The position numbers and the translations under genes were made by a program. 64,000 nucleotides of DNA, from NCBI RefSeq assembly GCF_023566055.1, contig NZ_JALIQP010000002.1:744001-808000 (forward strand), given 5' to 3'. This DNA comes from Halosolutus amylolyticus (lineage in GTDB: Archaea > Halobacteriota > Halobacteria > Halobacteriales > Natrialbaceae). This document shows positions 17,359 through 25,685 of this stretch, one piece after another (within the stretch, counting starts at the first letter, position 1; each line of letters begins with the position of its first letter). The notes under the pieces were generated by a model, which was not told the origin of the DNA, did not search any database, and saw only the letters and a program-made list of their open reading frames with translations.

Positions 17359-19191
17359 ATGCCGACCTACGACATCGAACGCTATCTCAACGTCCGGAGC
17401 GCGTACGGCGCGTCGTTCGGGCCCGACGGCGATCGGCTCTCGTTCCTGATGGACACGACGGGGACGCCGCAGGTCTGGACGCTCACCGGCCCCCGCGAGT
17501 GGCCCGAACAGCGCACCTTCTACGACGAGCGGGTGACCTTCGCCTCGTGGTCGCCCGAGCGCCCCGAACTGATCTTCGGGATGGACGAGGGCGGCAACGA
17601 ACGCGCCCAGCTGTTCCGGCTCGACGCCGAGACGGGCGCGATCGAGAACCTGACCGCGATGCCCGACGCCAAACACCGCTGGGGCGGCTGGAGTCACGAC
17701 GGCGATCGGTTCGCGTTCGCCTCGAACCGACGCGACGAGTCCGTCTTCGACGTCTACGTCCAGGGCCGGGACGAGACGGGCGACGAGGCGACCCTCGTCC
17801 ACGAGGGCGACGGCTGGCTCTCGCTGGCGGGGTGGAGCCCGGACGACTCCCGATTGCTGGTCTCGCAGGCCTACTCCAACTTCGACCAGGACCTGTACGT
17901 GCTCGATCTCGAGACGGAGGAACTCGAGCACCTCACCCCCCACGAGGGCGACGTCCGCTACGGGAGCGCGAGCTGGGCTCCCGACGGCGAGGGGATCTAC
18001 CTCGTCACCGACGAGGGCGATGCGGACACGCTCTACCTGGCCTACCTGGATCTGGAGACCGGCGATCTGGAGAGCATCGTGGAGGGCGAGGGATGGAACG
18101 TCGACGGCATCGCGCTGGACGACGAGACCGGCCGGTTCGTCTACTCGCGGAACGTCGAGGGCTACACCGACCTCACCGTCGGCGAGTTCGACGCCGACGA
18201 TCCGACGGCGTTCGAGACCGTCTCCGAACCCGATCTGCCGGGCGGCGTCGCCGGCGGCGTGAGTTTCGGTCCCGACGCGGAACGGTTCGCGCTCTCGACC
18301 TCCGGTGACAGGGTCAACACGAACGTCTTCGTCGTGGAATTCGCGACCGGCGAGACGGAACGGTGGACGGACGCCCCGACCGCGGGCATTCCGCGGGAGA
18401 CGTTCGACGACTCCGATCTCGTCCACGTCGAGAGTTTCGACCAGTTGGAGGTGCCCGGCTTCCTGACCCTGCCGAACGAGGCGGACGACACCGGGGCCAG
18501 CGACGGCGACGGCGTCCCGGTCATCGTCGACATCCACGGCGGCCCCGAGAGCCAGCGCCGGCCGTCGTTCTCGAGCGTCAAACAGTACTTCCTCGATCGG
18601 GGGTACGCCTACTTCGAGCCGAACGTGCGCGGCTCGGCGGGGTACGGCGCAGACTACGCGGCACTCGACGACGTCGAGAAGCGGATGGACTCGGTCGCCG
18701 ACATCAGGGCCTGCGTCGAGTGGCTCCAGGACCACCCGGCCGTCGACCCCGATCGGATCGCCGCCAAGGGCGGCTCCTACGGCGGCTTCATGGTGCTGGC
18801 CGCGCTGACCGAGTACCCCGACCTCTGGGCGGCCGGGATCGACGTCGTCGGCATCGCCAACTTCGTCACGTTTCTCGAGAACACCGGCGACTGGCGCCGC
18901 GAGTTGCGAGAAGCGGAGTACGGGAGCCTCGCGGAGGACCGCGAGTTCCTCGAAGAGATCTCGCCGATCAACAACGTCGAGGAGATCGAGGCACCGCTGT
19001 TCGTCCTCCACGGCGAGAACGATCCCCGCGTCCCGGTCGGCGAGGCCGAACAGATCGTCGAGAAAGTCGCCGACCACGGCGTCCCGGTCCGGAAGCTGAT
19101 CTTCGAGGACGAGGGCCACGGCTTCTCGAAGCTCGAGAACCGCATCGAGGCCTACTCGGCCATCGCGGAGTTCCTCGACGAACACGTCTAG
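17359..19191 (+). CDS. S9 family peptidase (acylaminoacyl-peptidase/prolyl oligopeptidase type)
   Basis: A 610-residue cytoplasmic serine peptidase. The first about 370 residues are a beta-propeller with repeated WSPD/SWAPDG-type blades that restricts access to small peptides. The C-terminal alpha/beta-hydrolase domain has DIHGGPESQ near residue 392, the nucleophile elbow GGSYGGFM, the acid in HGENDPRVP and the histidine in DEGHGFSK. It releases short or acylated N-terminal peptides. ATG 17359 is chosen because family members start close to the first propeller strand; the frame upstream is arginine-rich. It is monocistronic. Confidence 0.93.
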   Translation: MPTYDIERYLNVRSAYGASFGPDGDRLSFLMDTTGTPQVWTLTGPREWPEQRTFYDERVTFASWSPERPELIFGMDEGGNERAQLFRLDAETGAIENLTAMPDAKHRWGGWSHDGDRFAFASNRRDESVFDVYVQGRDETGDEATLVHEGDGWLSLAGWSPDDSRLLVSQAYSNFDQDLYVLDLETEELEHLTPHEGDVRYGSASWAPDGEGIYLVTDEGDADTLYLAYLDLETGDLESIVEGEGWNVDGIALDDETGRFVYSRNVEGYTDLTVGEFDADDPTAFETVSEPDLPGGVAGGVSFGPDAERFALSTSGDRVNTNVFVVEFATGETERWTDAPTAGIPRETFDDSDLVHVESFDQLEVPGFLTLPNEADDTGASDGDGVPVIVDIHGGPESQRRPSFSSVKQYFLDRGYAYFEPNVRGSAGYGADYAALDDVEKRMDSVADIRACVEWLQDHPAVDPDRIAAKGGSYGGFMVLAALTEYPDLWAAGIDVVGIANFVTFLENTGDWRRELREAEYGSLAEDREFLEEISPINNVEEIEAPLFVLHGENDPRVPVGEAEQIVEKVADHGVPVRKLIFEDEGHGFSKLENRIEAYSAIAEFLDEHV

Positions 19192-19243
19192 CGACCCCGA
19201 AAAAGTCTCCGTGCGGATATTCACACTCGGAAACTGCTGAGAA

Positions 19244-19255
19244 AACTTACAAGTT
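19244..19255. promoter_or_regulatory. Palindrome at the ABC exporter promoter
   Basis: AACTT-AC-AAGTT is a perfect 12-base palindrome located 20-31 bases before the ATG at 19275, overlapping the expected TATA/BRE position. It could be the core promoter, an operator, or both. Confidence 0.35.
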
Positions 19256-19274
19256 ACGGGGCGGGAGGGGGCGT

Positions 19275-20219
19275 ATGGCTGCGATCGAAACGACCGGCCT
19301 GACGAAACGGTTCGGCGAGGACGTCCTTGCCGTCTCCGACCTCGACCTCACCGTCGAGGAGGGAGAGATATTCGGCTTCCTGGGCCCGAACGGGGCCGGA
19401 AAGTCGACGACGATCAACCTGCTCCTCGATTTCGTCCGGCCGACGTCGGGAACGGCGACGGTGCTCGGACACGACGCCCAGGAGGAGACCGAACGGATTC
19501 GCGAGCGGATCGGCGTCCTCCCCGAAGGTGCGACCGTCTACGACCGACTCTCCGCGCGGGAACACCTCGAGTGGGTCGTCGACACCAAGGGGGCCGACGA
19601 CGACCCCGACGACCTGCTCGATCGCGTCGGCTTGCTCGAGGACGCCGATCGGACGGCCGGCGGCTACTCGAAGGGAATGCGCCAGCGAATGGGACTGGGG
19701 ATGGCTCTCGTCGGCGACCCCGACCTGTTGATCCTGGACGAACCGTCGTCCGGACTGGACCCGACCGGGATCCAAGACATGCGCGAACTCCTCCGCGAGG
19801 AGGCCTCGAGCGGGACCACCGTGTTCTTCTCGAGTCACATCCTCTCCGAGGTCGAGGCGGTCTGTGACCGCGTCGGCATCATGAACGGGGGCGAACTCGT
19901 CGCGCTGGACTCGATCGAGAACCTCCGGGACGACGCCGCCGGCGCGGCCACGATCGACGTCGAACTCGCGTCGATGCCGACCGGCCTCGACGTCGCGTCG
20001 ATCGAGGGGGTTCGGGAGGCGACCGTCGAAGACGGCGTCGTCTCCGCGGTCTGTGTCGACGCGAGCGTGAAGGTCGACGTGGTGCGCCACCTCGACGAAC
20101 GCGCGACCGTCACCGACATCCTCTCGGCGGACACCTCCCTCGAGCACCTGTTCAACCAGTACACCGGCGAGTCGTCCGGGACCGGCGACGAACCCGCCGC
20201 ACAGGAGGTGATCGCATGA
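19275..20219 (+). CDS. ABC exporter ATP-binding protein
   Basis: A 314-residue ATPase of the ABC-2/DRA (drug or antibiotic export) type. Walker A is GPNGAGKST near residue 42, the signature is GGYSKGMRQRMGLGMAL (a YSKGM variant), Walker B is LLILDEPSSGLDP and the switch histidine is in FFSSHILSE. The C-terminal about 90 residues form the usual regulatory tail of this subtype. It energises the permease encoded next, whose start overlaps its stop by four bases (ATGA). The substrate is unknown. The ATG at 19275 has a palindromic promoter-like sequence just upstream. Confidence 0.93.
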   Translation: MAAIETTGLTKRFGEDVLAVSDLDLTVEEGEIFGFLGPNGAGKSTTINLLLDFVRPTSGTATVLGHDAQEETERIRERIGVLPEGATVYDRLSAREHLEWVVDTKGADDDPDDLLDRVGLLEDADRTAGGYSKGMRQRMGLGMALVGDPDLLILDEPSSGLDPTGIQDMRELLREEASSGTTVFFSSHILSEVEAVCDRVGIMNGGELVALDSIENLRDDAAGAATIDVELASMPTGLDVASIEGVREATVEDGVVSAVCVDASVKVDVVRHLDERATVTDILSADTSLEHLFNQYTGESSGTGDEPAAQEVIA

Positions 20220-21052
20220 GCGCCGTCTCGATCGCGAAGCGGGACTTCCTCGACGTGCGGCGTGCGAAACTCGTCTGGGCGCCCGCCGTGCTCTACGTCG
20301 TCTTCATGCTCCTGTTCTTCTGGGGCCAGAGCAACAGGGCCGAGCCGGACTTTTACATGGTGCTGTTCAACCTGGCCGGCCTCGGCGGCGCGCTCGTGAT
20401 CCCGCTGGTCGCGCTGGTCGCGGCCTACCTCTCGATCGCGGGCGAACGCGAGTCGGGAAGCATCAAGTACCAGCTGAGCCTCCCCGTCTCCCGTACCGAC
20501 GTGGTGCTTGGGAAACTGCTCGCTCGAGCAGGGGTCGTGAGCGTCGCACTCCTGCTCTCGTTCGGCGTCGGTATCGTCGCCGCCTGGCTCCTGGTCCCGG
20601 AGATGACGATCGAGTACGGCCACTACGCGGCCTTCGTCGGGCTGACGCTCCTGTACGCGCTGGCGTACGTCGCCGTCGCCGTCGGCATCTCGGCGGCGAC
20701 CGCGAGCCGATCGCGGGCAATGGGCAGCGCCATCGGCTTCTTCTTCGTGTTCAATCTCGCCTGGAACTTCCTGCCGGTCGGCCCGACCGCCATGATCCGG
20801 TTCGTCTTCGATCGGTTCGGGATCGAGTACACCGACGACCTCCTGCAATTGATCTTCAGCCTCAGTCCGACCGGTGCCTACCTCAACGGGATGGAACTGG
20901 TCTTCCCGAACGACATCGGGCCGATCCAGGCGACTGCCAGTAGCGACCCGTTCTACCTCCAGGGCTGGTTCATGCTCGTCATCCTGGCGGGCTGGATCGT
21001 CCTGCCGCTCGCCCTCGGCCGCTGGCAGTTCGGGCGGGCGGATCTCGGGTAG
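20216..21052 (+). CDS. ABC-2 type exporter permease
   Basis: A 278-residue integral membrane protein with six hydrophobic segments: an N-terminal one after RRAKLVWAPAVLYVVFML, a second in LVIPLVALVAAYLSI, the conserved cytoplasmic loop GERESGSIKYQLSLPVSR, and four more up to LVILAGWIVLPLALG. GERESGSIK...LSLPVSR is typical of ABC-2/NosY-type permeases. Its start overlaps the ATPase gene by four bases, indicating translational coupling and a two-component exporter. A 60-residue extracellular loop (FSLSPTGAYLNGMEL onward) precedes the last helix. The transported compound cannot be told. Confidence 0.9.
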   Translation: MSAVSIAKRDFLDVRRAKLVWAPAVLYVVFMLLFFWGQSNRAEPDFYMVLFNLAGLGGALVIPLVALVAAYLSIAGERESGSIKYQLSLPVSRTDVVLGKLLARAGVVSVALLLSFGVGIVAAWLLVPEMTIEYGHYAAFVGLTLLYALAYVAVAVGISAATASRSRAMGSAIGFFFVFNLAWNFLPVGPTAMIRFVFDRFGIEYTDDLLQLIFSLSPTGAYLNGMELVFPNDIGPIQATASSDPFYLQGWFMLVILAGWIVLPLALGRWQFGRADLG

Positions 21053-21103
21053 CCCCGCCGCCGATCGCGGTCGTCTCCCGGCGCTCGCCTCCGACCTCCG
21101 TCT

Positions 21104-22165
21104 TCAGCCGATGACGCCCGTCTTCGTCGCGACTTCGCGTGCGGCCCGCTCGTTCATCCCGTCGCCGAGGATCGTGTACCGATCGCGGATCTCGTGGCAG
21201 GTCGTCAGCGCCTCGATCACCGTCTCGTCGTCGATCCCGAGTTCGGCGGCCGTCGTCGGCGCGTCGATACTCGAGAGGGCGTCCCGGATGTTCCGCCAGA
21301 AGCCGCGATCGCCGCCGTGCAGGTAGGCTGTCATGATCGAGCCGACGCCGACCTGGTGGCCGTGTAGCGCCGCTCCGGGGGCGAGCCGATCGAGCTGGTG
21401 AGAGAACAGGTGTTCGGCGCCGCTGGCCGGCCGCGAGGAGCCGGCGATGCTCATCGCGACGCCCGAGGAGACGAGCGCCTTGGTGACGATCCAGGACGAC
21501 TCCTCGAGTCCGGGACGGACGAGGTCGGCGTTGTCCACGAGGATCTCTGCGGTCATCTCGGAGAGCGCCGCGGCGTACTCGGAGTATTCGACGTCCTTGA
21601 GCCGCTTTGCGAGCCGCCAGTCCATCACCGCGGTGTAGTTGGAGATGATGTCCGCACAGCCCGCGGTCGTCAGTTCCCACGGCGCTTCGGCCAGGATTTC
21701 GGTATCCGCGACGACCGCCAGCGGCGGTTCGGCGGCGACGCTGTGGCGCGTATCGCCGTCGGGGACCGAGCCGCGATTGCTGACGATCCCGTCGTGGCTG
21801 GCCGCCGTCGGAACGGAGAGAAAGCCCATCGAGAGGTGATCGCTCGCCATCTTCGCGATGTCGATCGCCTTCCCGCCGCCGATGCCGACGAGGTAGGCGG
21901 CGTCCTCGGCTTCGGCGGCCTCGATCACGCGCTCGACGGCGTCGAACGTCGCTTTCTCAATCGTCACGATCGCTGGCTCGATCCCGGCCGCCACGAAGTC
22001 GTCGGCGATCGGGTCGGCCGCGACCTCCCGGGGCGTCGGACTGGTCACGAACAGGGGCCGGCCCTGCAGGTGGAGGTCGTCGACGACGTCGACGGCGTCG
22101 TCGATGACGCCGTGGCCGACGACGACGTTTCGCGGCAGGCGAATCCACGTCGACTTCTCGAACAT
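21104..22165 (-). CDS. egsA: sn-glycerol-1-phosphate dehydrogenase
   Basis: A 353-residue cytoplasmic NAD(P)- and metal-dependent enzyme that reduces dihydroxyacetone phosphate to sn-glycerol-1-phosphate, the backbone of archaeal lipids. GIGGGKAIDIAKMAS is the nucleotide-binding motif, and SVPTAASHDGIVSNRGSV the family-specific loop. Zinc ligands are expected among the aspartate in AGCADIISNY and the histidines in GAEHLFSHQLD and HGHQVGVG. The start at 22165 (MFEKSTWIRLPRNVVVG) agrees with other archaeal EgsA proteins. The gene is divergent from the membrane protein gene at 22305. Confidence 0.95.
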   Translation of the reverse strand: MFEKSTWIRLPRNVVVGHGVIDDAVDVVDDLHLQGRPLFVTSPTPREVAADPIADDFVAAGIEPAIVTIEKATFDAVERVIEAAEAEDAAYLVGIGGGKAIDIAKMASDHLSMGFLSVPTAASHDGIVSNRGSVPDGDTRHSVAAEPPLAVVADTEILAEAPWELTTAGCADIISNYTAVMDWRLAKRLKDVEYSEYAAALSEMTAEILVDNADLVRPGLEESSWIVTKALVSSGVAMSIAGSSRPASGAEHLFSHQLDRLAPGAALHGHQVGVGSIMTAYLHGGDRGFWRNIRDALSSIDAPTTAAELGIDDETVIEALTTCHEIRDRYTILGDGMNERAAREVATKTGVIG

Positions 22166-22304
22166 ACGTCGTTCCACGCAGTGGAGCACATAAAACCGTT
22201 CTCGTCGATCCGAGCGTCCGAGATGGAGTCCGGGACCAGTTCGCGATCGACGTTCGGTACAGTGAAGGCGGGACGGTCGCTACTTTCGAGCAGGATTCGA
22301 ACGA

Positions 22305-23400
22305 TATGTTCGCTGTAGTCACGCGCTGGCTCGGACTGCTCGTCGTCGGCTACGCGGCGGGCCGACTGTACGGCGTCTACTCGGTTCGGCGCGACGACGG
22401 GAGCGACGACCGATCGTACGGGACGTACCGGCTCCTCGCCGTCGTCGGCATCACGACCCTGCTCGTCCTCGCGTTCTCCGGGCTGGTCGACGCGACCGAG
22501 ACGGCGCTCGCGGCCGTCCACCCTGTACTGACCGGCGGCCTCGCCGAACCGCTCGCCTGGGTGCCGACTGCGGCCGGGACGATCGTCGCGGTTCTCGTCG
22601 CGTATCTCGGCGTCTTTCCGTACGCCCGAGCGCGGCGCGACGTCGATATCGGTGCCGCGACGGCGACCGCCCGTCTCGCCAGGTACCTCGCGGCGATCGC
22701 GATCTTCTGCCTGGCCGCCCTCGCGCCCGTCACCGCGCTCCTCGGCGCGTCGGAGCCGAGTCCGTGGCTGACTCCCGTCCTGTTCGCCGGCCTCGTCGTC
22801 GGCGTCTACGCCTGGACGCAGTACAGCGTGGTACTCTCGCAGGAGATTTCCGAACCGACCGGCGAACAGCGGCGGCGACTCGAGACCACGGCCGATCGGG
22901 CCGACCTGACGGCGACGATCGCCGGCGTGTTTCCGGGCGAAGAAACCGAAACGGCGCGACTCTACCTGCAGGGCCCGTTCTGGAATCGGCGGCTGTACGC
23001 CGCCGACTACGCGATCGACGCCCTCGACGACGACGAACTGACGGCGCTGTGTGCGCGGGCGGCCGCCGCCGACGACCGCCGACTCGTCGAGCGTCGATCG
23101 ATCGTCGTGGCCGTCCTCCTCGGGCTGTTCCTGACCCTCGTCGTCTGGACGTCGGTGCTCGTCGCACTCGCCGGCCTCCTCGTGGCCTGGCCGCTTCTCT
23201 CCCGGCACCTCCAGCGGTGCGAGTTCGCCGCCGATCGCGAGGCGGCCCGTGCGGTCGGAGCCGACACCCTCGCGAGCGCGTACGAGACGACGACGGACCC
23301 GACCGACGGCCGCGGACGACTCCACGAACAGCTCGCGTCGACGCCGGCGACGGCGCGACGACTCGATCGACTCCGGAACTCCCGATCAGAACGTGTCTAG
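22305..23400 (+). CDS. M48-like membrane protein lacking the HExxH zinc motif
   Basis: A 364-residue membrane protein (first codon ATG at 22306) with helices near residues 3-20, 42-62, 88-105, 125-145, 155-172 and a pair near 266-296. Its layout matches HtpX/M48 peptidases: the stretch LDDDELTALCARAAAADD (240-257) lines up with the usual LDDDELxAVLAHELAHxxxxD, and CEFAADREAARAVG (305-318) with the downstream ExxAD motif. The zinc-binding HELAH is replaced by ARAAA, so metallopeptidase activity is not expected. It probably acts as an inactive homologue, for example a scaffold or regulator. Its end overlaps the convergent epimerase gene by 15 bases. Confidence 0.8.
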
Positions 23401-24375
23401 AATACCCAGCACGCGCTCCTCGGCCTCCCGATCGGGCCCGTGTTCGCGCCCGGTCCGATCGCTCTCGAGGTGGGCCGCGACCGATCGGGCCATGGCCTCC
23501 TCGAGCGGGGTCGATTCCCAGCCGAGGGCGGCGAGTTTCGCGGTCGAGAGGACGTGCGGGTACTCCCGGTAGAGGACGTAGTCGTCGACGGCGATGTCGC
23601 CGGCCGCGAGTTCGCGGGGGCCGGCGGTGACGACCTCGGCGTCGGTGTCTAACTGCGCCGCGATCAGGTCTACCATCTCCTCGAGCGTGACGAGGCGCCG
23701 ATCGCCGACGTTGTACGCCTCGCCGGCCTCGCCGCGCTCGGCGACGAGTCGCATCGCGGACGCGACGTCCTCGACGTAGGCCCGGTGCCAGATATTCGTC
23801 CCGTCGCCGGGCACCACGATACGGTCGAACCGGTTCACGCGATCGATCCAGAAGTCCAGTCGCTCGGTGTAGTCGTGGGGGCCGTAGACGATGCAGGGGC
23901 GGACGGACATCGCGTTCACGCCGCGTTCCGCGGCGGCGAAGACGGCCCGATCGCCCTCGGCCTTGCGAGCGCCGTAGGTCTCGTTCGAGTCGTCGATCGC
24001 CTGCTCGGGCGTACACGGTTCGAGCGGCGTTTCGCCTTCGCGCTTGGGAATCTCCTCGCGGCCGTAGGCCGCCCCGCTCGAGATGTAGACGTAGGCCTCG
24101 CAGTCCGCGAAGATCCGGGTCGCCGCCTGCACGTCCTTCGGATAGTAGGCGACGCAGTCGAAGACGGCGTCCGGGTCGACGGTCTCGGCGGCGGCCTCGA
24201 GCGACGAGTCGTTCGTCCGATCGCCCTCGACGTGGCTGGCCCGATCGTCGTCGGCGAAGGGATCGTCGTGGTTGCCACGGTTGAAGATCGTCACGTCGTA
24301 GCCGTGTGCGAGCAGGTCGTCCACGAGGTGGCGGCCGATGAAGCGCGTGCCGCCGATGACGAGTGCGGTGTCCAT
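23386..24375 (-). CDS. NAD-dependent epimerase/dehydratase (extended SDR)
   Basis: A 329-residue extended SDR enzyme acting on nucleotide sugars or a similar substrate. It begins MDTALVIGGTRFIGRHLV, a GxxxxxG Rossmann motif of the atypical GGTRFIG kind also seen in plant chloroplast RNA-binding/epimerase homologues. The catalytic region is YISSGAAYG followed by ETYGARKAEGD, giving the YxxxK pair. The C-terminal half has YVEDVASAM and EAYNVGDRRLVTLEEMVDLI, the typical substrate-side elements. The start at 24375 is directly before the first strand. Substrate unknown; no sugar cluster surrounds it. Confidence 0.9.
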   Translation of the reverse strand: MDTALVIGGTRFIGRHLVDDLLAHGYDVTIFNRGNHDDPFADDDRASHVEGDRTNDSSLEAAAETVDPDAVFDCVAYYPKDVQAATRIFADCEAYVYISSGAAYGREEIPKREGETPLEPCTPEQAIDDSNETYGARKAEGDRAVFAAAERGVNAMSVRPCIVYGPHDYTERLDFWIDRVNRFDRIVVPGDGTNIWHRAYVEDVASAMRLVAERGEAGEAYNVGDRRLVTLEEMVDLIAAQLDTDAEVVTAGPRELAAGDIAVDDYVLYREYPHVLSTAKLAALGWESTPLEEAMARSVAAHLESDRTGREHGPDREAEERVLGILDTF

Positions 24376-24477
24376 GTCCGATCGTGGTCGCTGGTCGGGA
24401 AAACGATGGCGAAGCCGACTTCCGTTCCGGCCGGGGTCCGTTCGCCACGCCGAACAGTCAGGGCAGTCACGAAAGGG

Positions 24478-24485
24478 AACTATTT
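24478..24485 (+). promoter_or_regulatory. TATA-like box of the KaiC-like gene
   Basis: AACTATTT lies 26-33 bases before the ATG at 24511. Its position supports that start for a leaderless transcript over longer versions of the frame. Confidence 0.45.
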
Positions 24486-24510
24486 CGCCGACCGTCGTAG
24501 CACCGGCGTC

Positions 24511-25518
24511 ATGAGCGAGCACCTGCGGACCGGGGGGACACCCCAGTATCCGCTCCAGTGCGATCACTGTCACTACCCGATCCCGGGCGAACCGAAAGAG
24601 CGCGGTGACGGCCACTACTGCTCCGGGAGCTGTCGCGAGGCCGCCGACGGCGAGTCGACCATGCCCGACCCCGACGCCTACAAACGCGTCGTGACCGGGA
24701 TCGAACCGCTCGATTCGCTCGTACCGAACGGGATCCCGGCGGACTCGTTTCTCCTCCTCTCCGGTGACGAGGGCACCCGCCGGAGCGAACTCCTGACCGA
24801 ACTCGTCTGGCGCGCGATCGAACGGGGCGAACCCGCGGTCCTCGTCTCCTTCGCCGATCCGCCGACGGCGACCCTCGAGCGGTTCTTCGGGAACGGCTGG
24901 AACGTCCTCCCCGCGCTCGAGACCGATCGGCTCCGGATCGTCGACTGCTTCACCCATCGGCTCTCGGACCGCGAGGCGTTCCTCGAGAGCCGCAACGAGT
25001 GGCAGACGTTCGTGGGCGAGGCCGCGGCGGACTCGATCGTCACCGTCGAGGAACCGGACGACGGGCCGGCGGTGGCCGACGCGTTGCACGAGGCGCTGGA
25101 CGCACTCGAGATGACCGAAACGGGGCTGGTGACGATCGACTCGCTGGACGAACTCGGCCGATTGCTCCAGCGGGATCGGGTCCACGACTTCGTAACGGAG
25201 GTTCGCGGAACGATCTGTACGCCCCGGTACGTGCCGATCGTCGCGGGGGCGACGACCGCCGGAAGCGACAAGTATCCGGAGGATGAGTACGTCTTCGACG
25301 GGATCGTCGACCTGCGACTGACGGACCAGTTCACGCCCGAGACGCGACTCAAGCAACTCGGGGTGCGCAAACTGATCGGGACGCAGTTCCTGCCGCAGTG
25401 GATCACCTACGAGTACGAACCGGCCCGGGGCCTGTTCGCGTTCGGCTCCTCGACGGACGCGCGAGAGGTGTACGACTACGACTTCGGGAACGGACCTCGC
25501 GCCGTCGACCGCCGGTGA
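24511..25518 (+). CDS. Zinc-finger/KaiC-like RecA-fold protein with degenerate P-loop
   Basis: A 335-residue cytoplasmic protein with two parts. Residues 14-45 hold a four-cysteine knuckle (CDHC at 17-20, CSGSC at 37-41) likely to bind zinc. From residue 58 there is a RecA/KaiC-like domain beginning VVTGIEPLDSLVPNGIP, the usual lead into Walker A, but the P-loop itself reads SGDEGTRRS (84-92) where GxxGxGK(T/S) is expected, so the lysine is missing. The Walker B-like strand is TGLVTIDSLDELG. ATP hydrolysis is therefore doubtful; it may sense or sequester a partner. The ATG at 24511 follows a good TATA-like box. Confidence 0.82.
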   Translation: MSEHLRTGGTPQYPLQCDHCHYPIPGEPKERGDGHYCSGSCREAADGESTMPDPDAYKRVVTGIEPLDSLVPNGIPADSFLLLSGDEGTRRSELLTELVWRAIERGEPAVLVSFADPPTATLERFFGNGWNVLPALETDRLRIVDCFTHRLSDREAFLESRNEWQTFVGEAAADSIVTVEEPDDGPAVADALHEALDALEMTETGLVTIDSLDELGRLLQRDRVHDFVTEVRGTICTPRYVPIVAGATTAGSDKYPEDEYVFDGIVDLRLTDQFTPETRLKQLGVRKLIGTQFLPQWITYEYEPARGLFAFGSSTDAREVYDYDFGNGPRAVDRR

Positions 25519-25594
25519 GACGGGGCCGCGAACCCGTCACACGGAGGCCCGATCGGCGGTCGAACGGCTGCAAGCGAACGCGCGCCGTGCTTTT

Positions 25595-25613
25595 ATTCGC
25601 CTGATAGGCGAAT
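25595..25613. promoter_or_regulatory. Tight hairpin/operator-like palindrome before the Arg/Gly-rich gene
   Basis: ATTCGCCT-GAT-AGGCGAAT is an 8-bp perfect inverted repeat with a 3-base loop. It directly follows TTTT, and together they read CTTTTATTCG, a plausible TATA box, about 73-91 bases before the ATG at 25686. It could be an operator, an mRNA 5' hairpin, or the terminator of the preceding gene (stop at 25518). Confidence 0.45.
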
Positions 25614-25685
25614 CACCGCCTGCAAAACGAACGTAGCGACGGCCATCAGCGCGGCATCCGGGCGAGACGCCACTCTACACCAATC

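Noticed and set aside
17245-19224. A 659-residue minus-strand frame
   Set aside because: It is antisense to the S9 peptidase and shows no motif.
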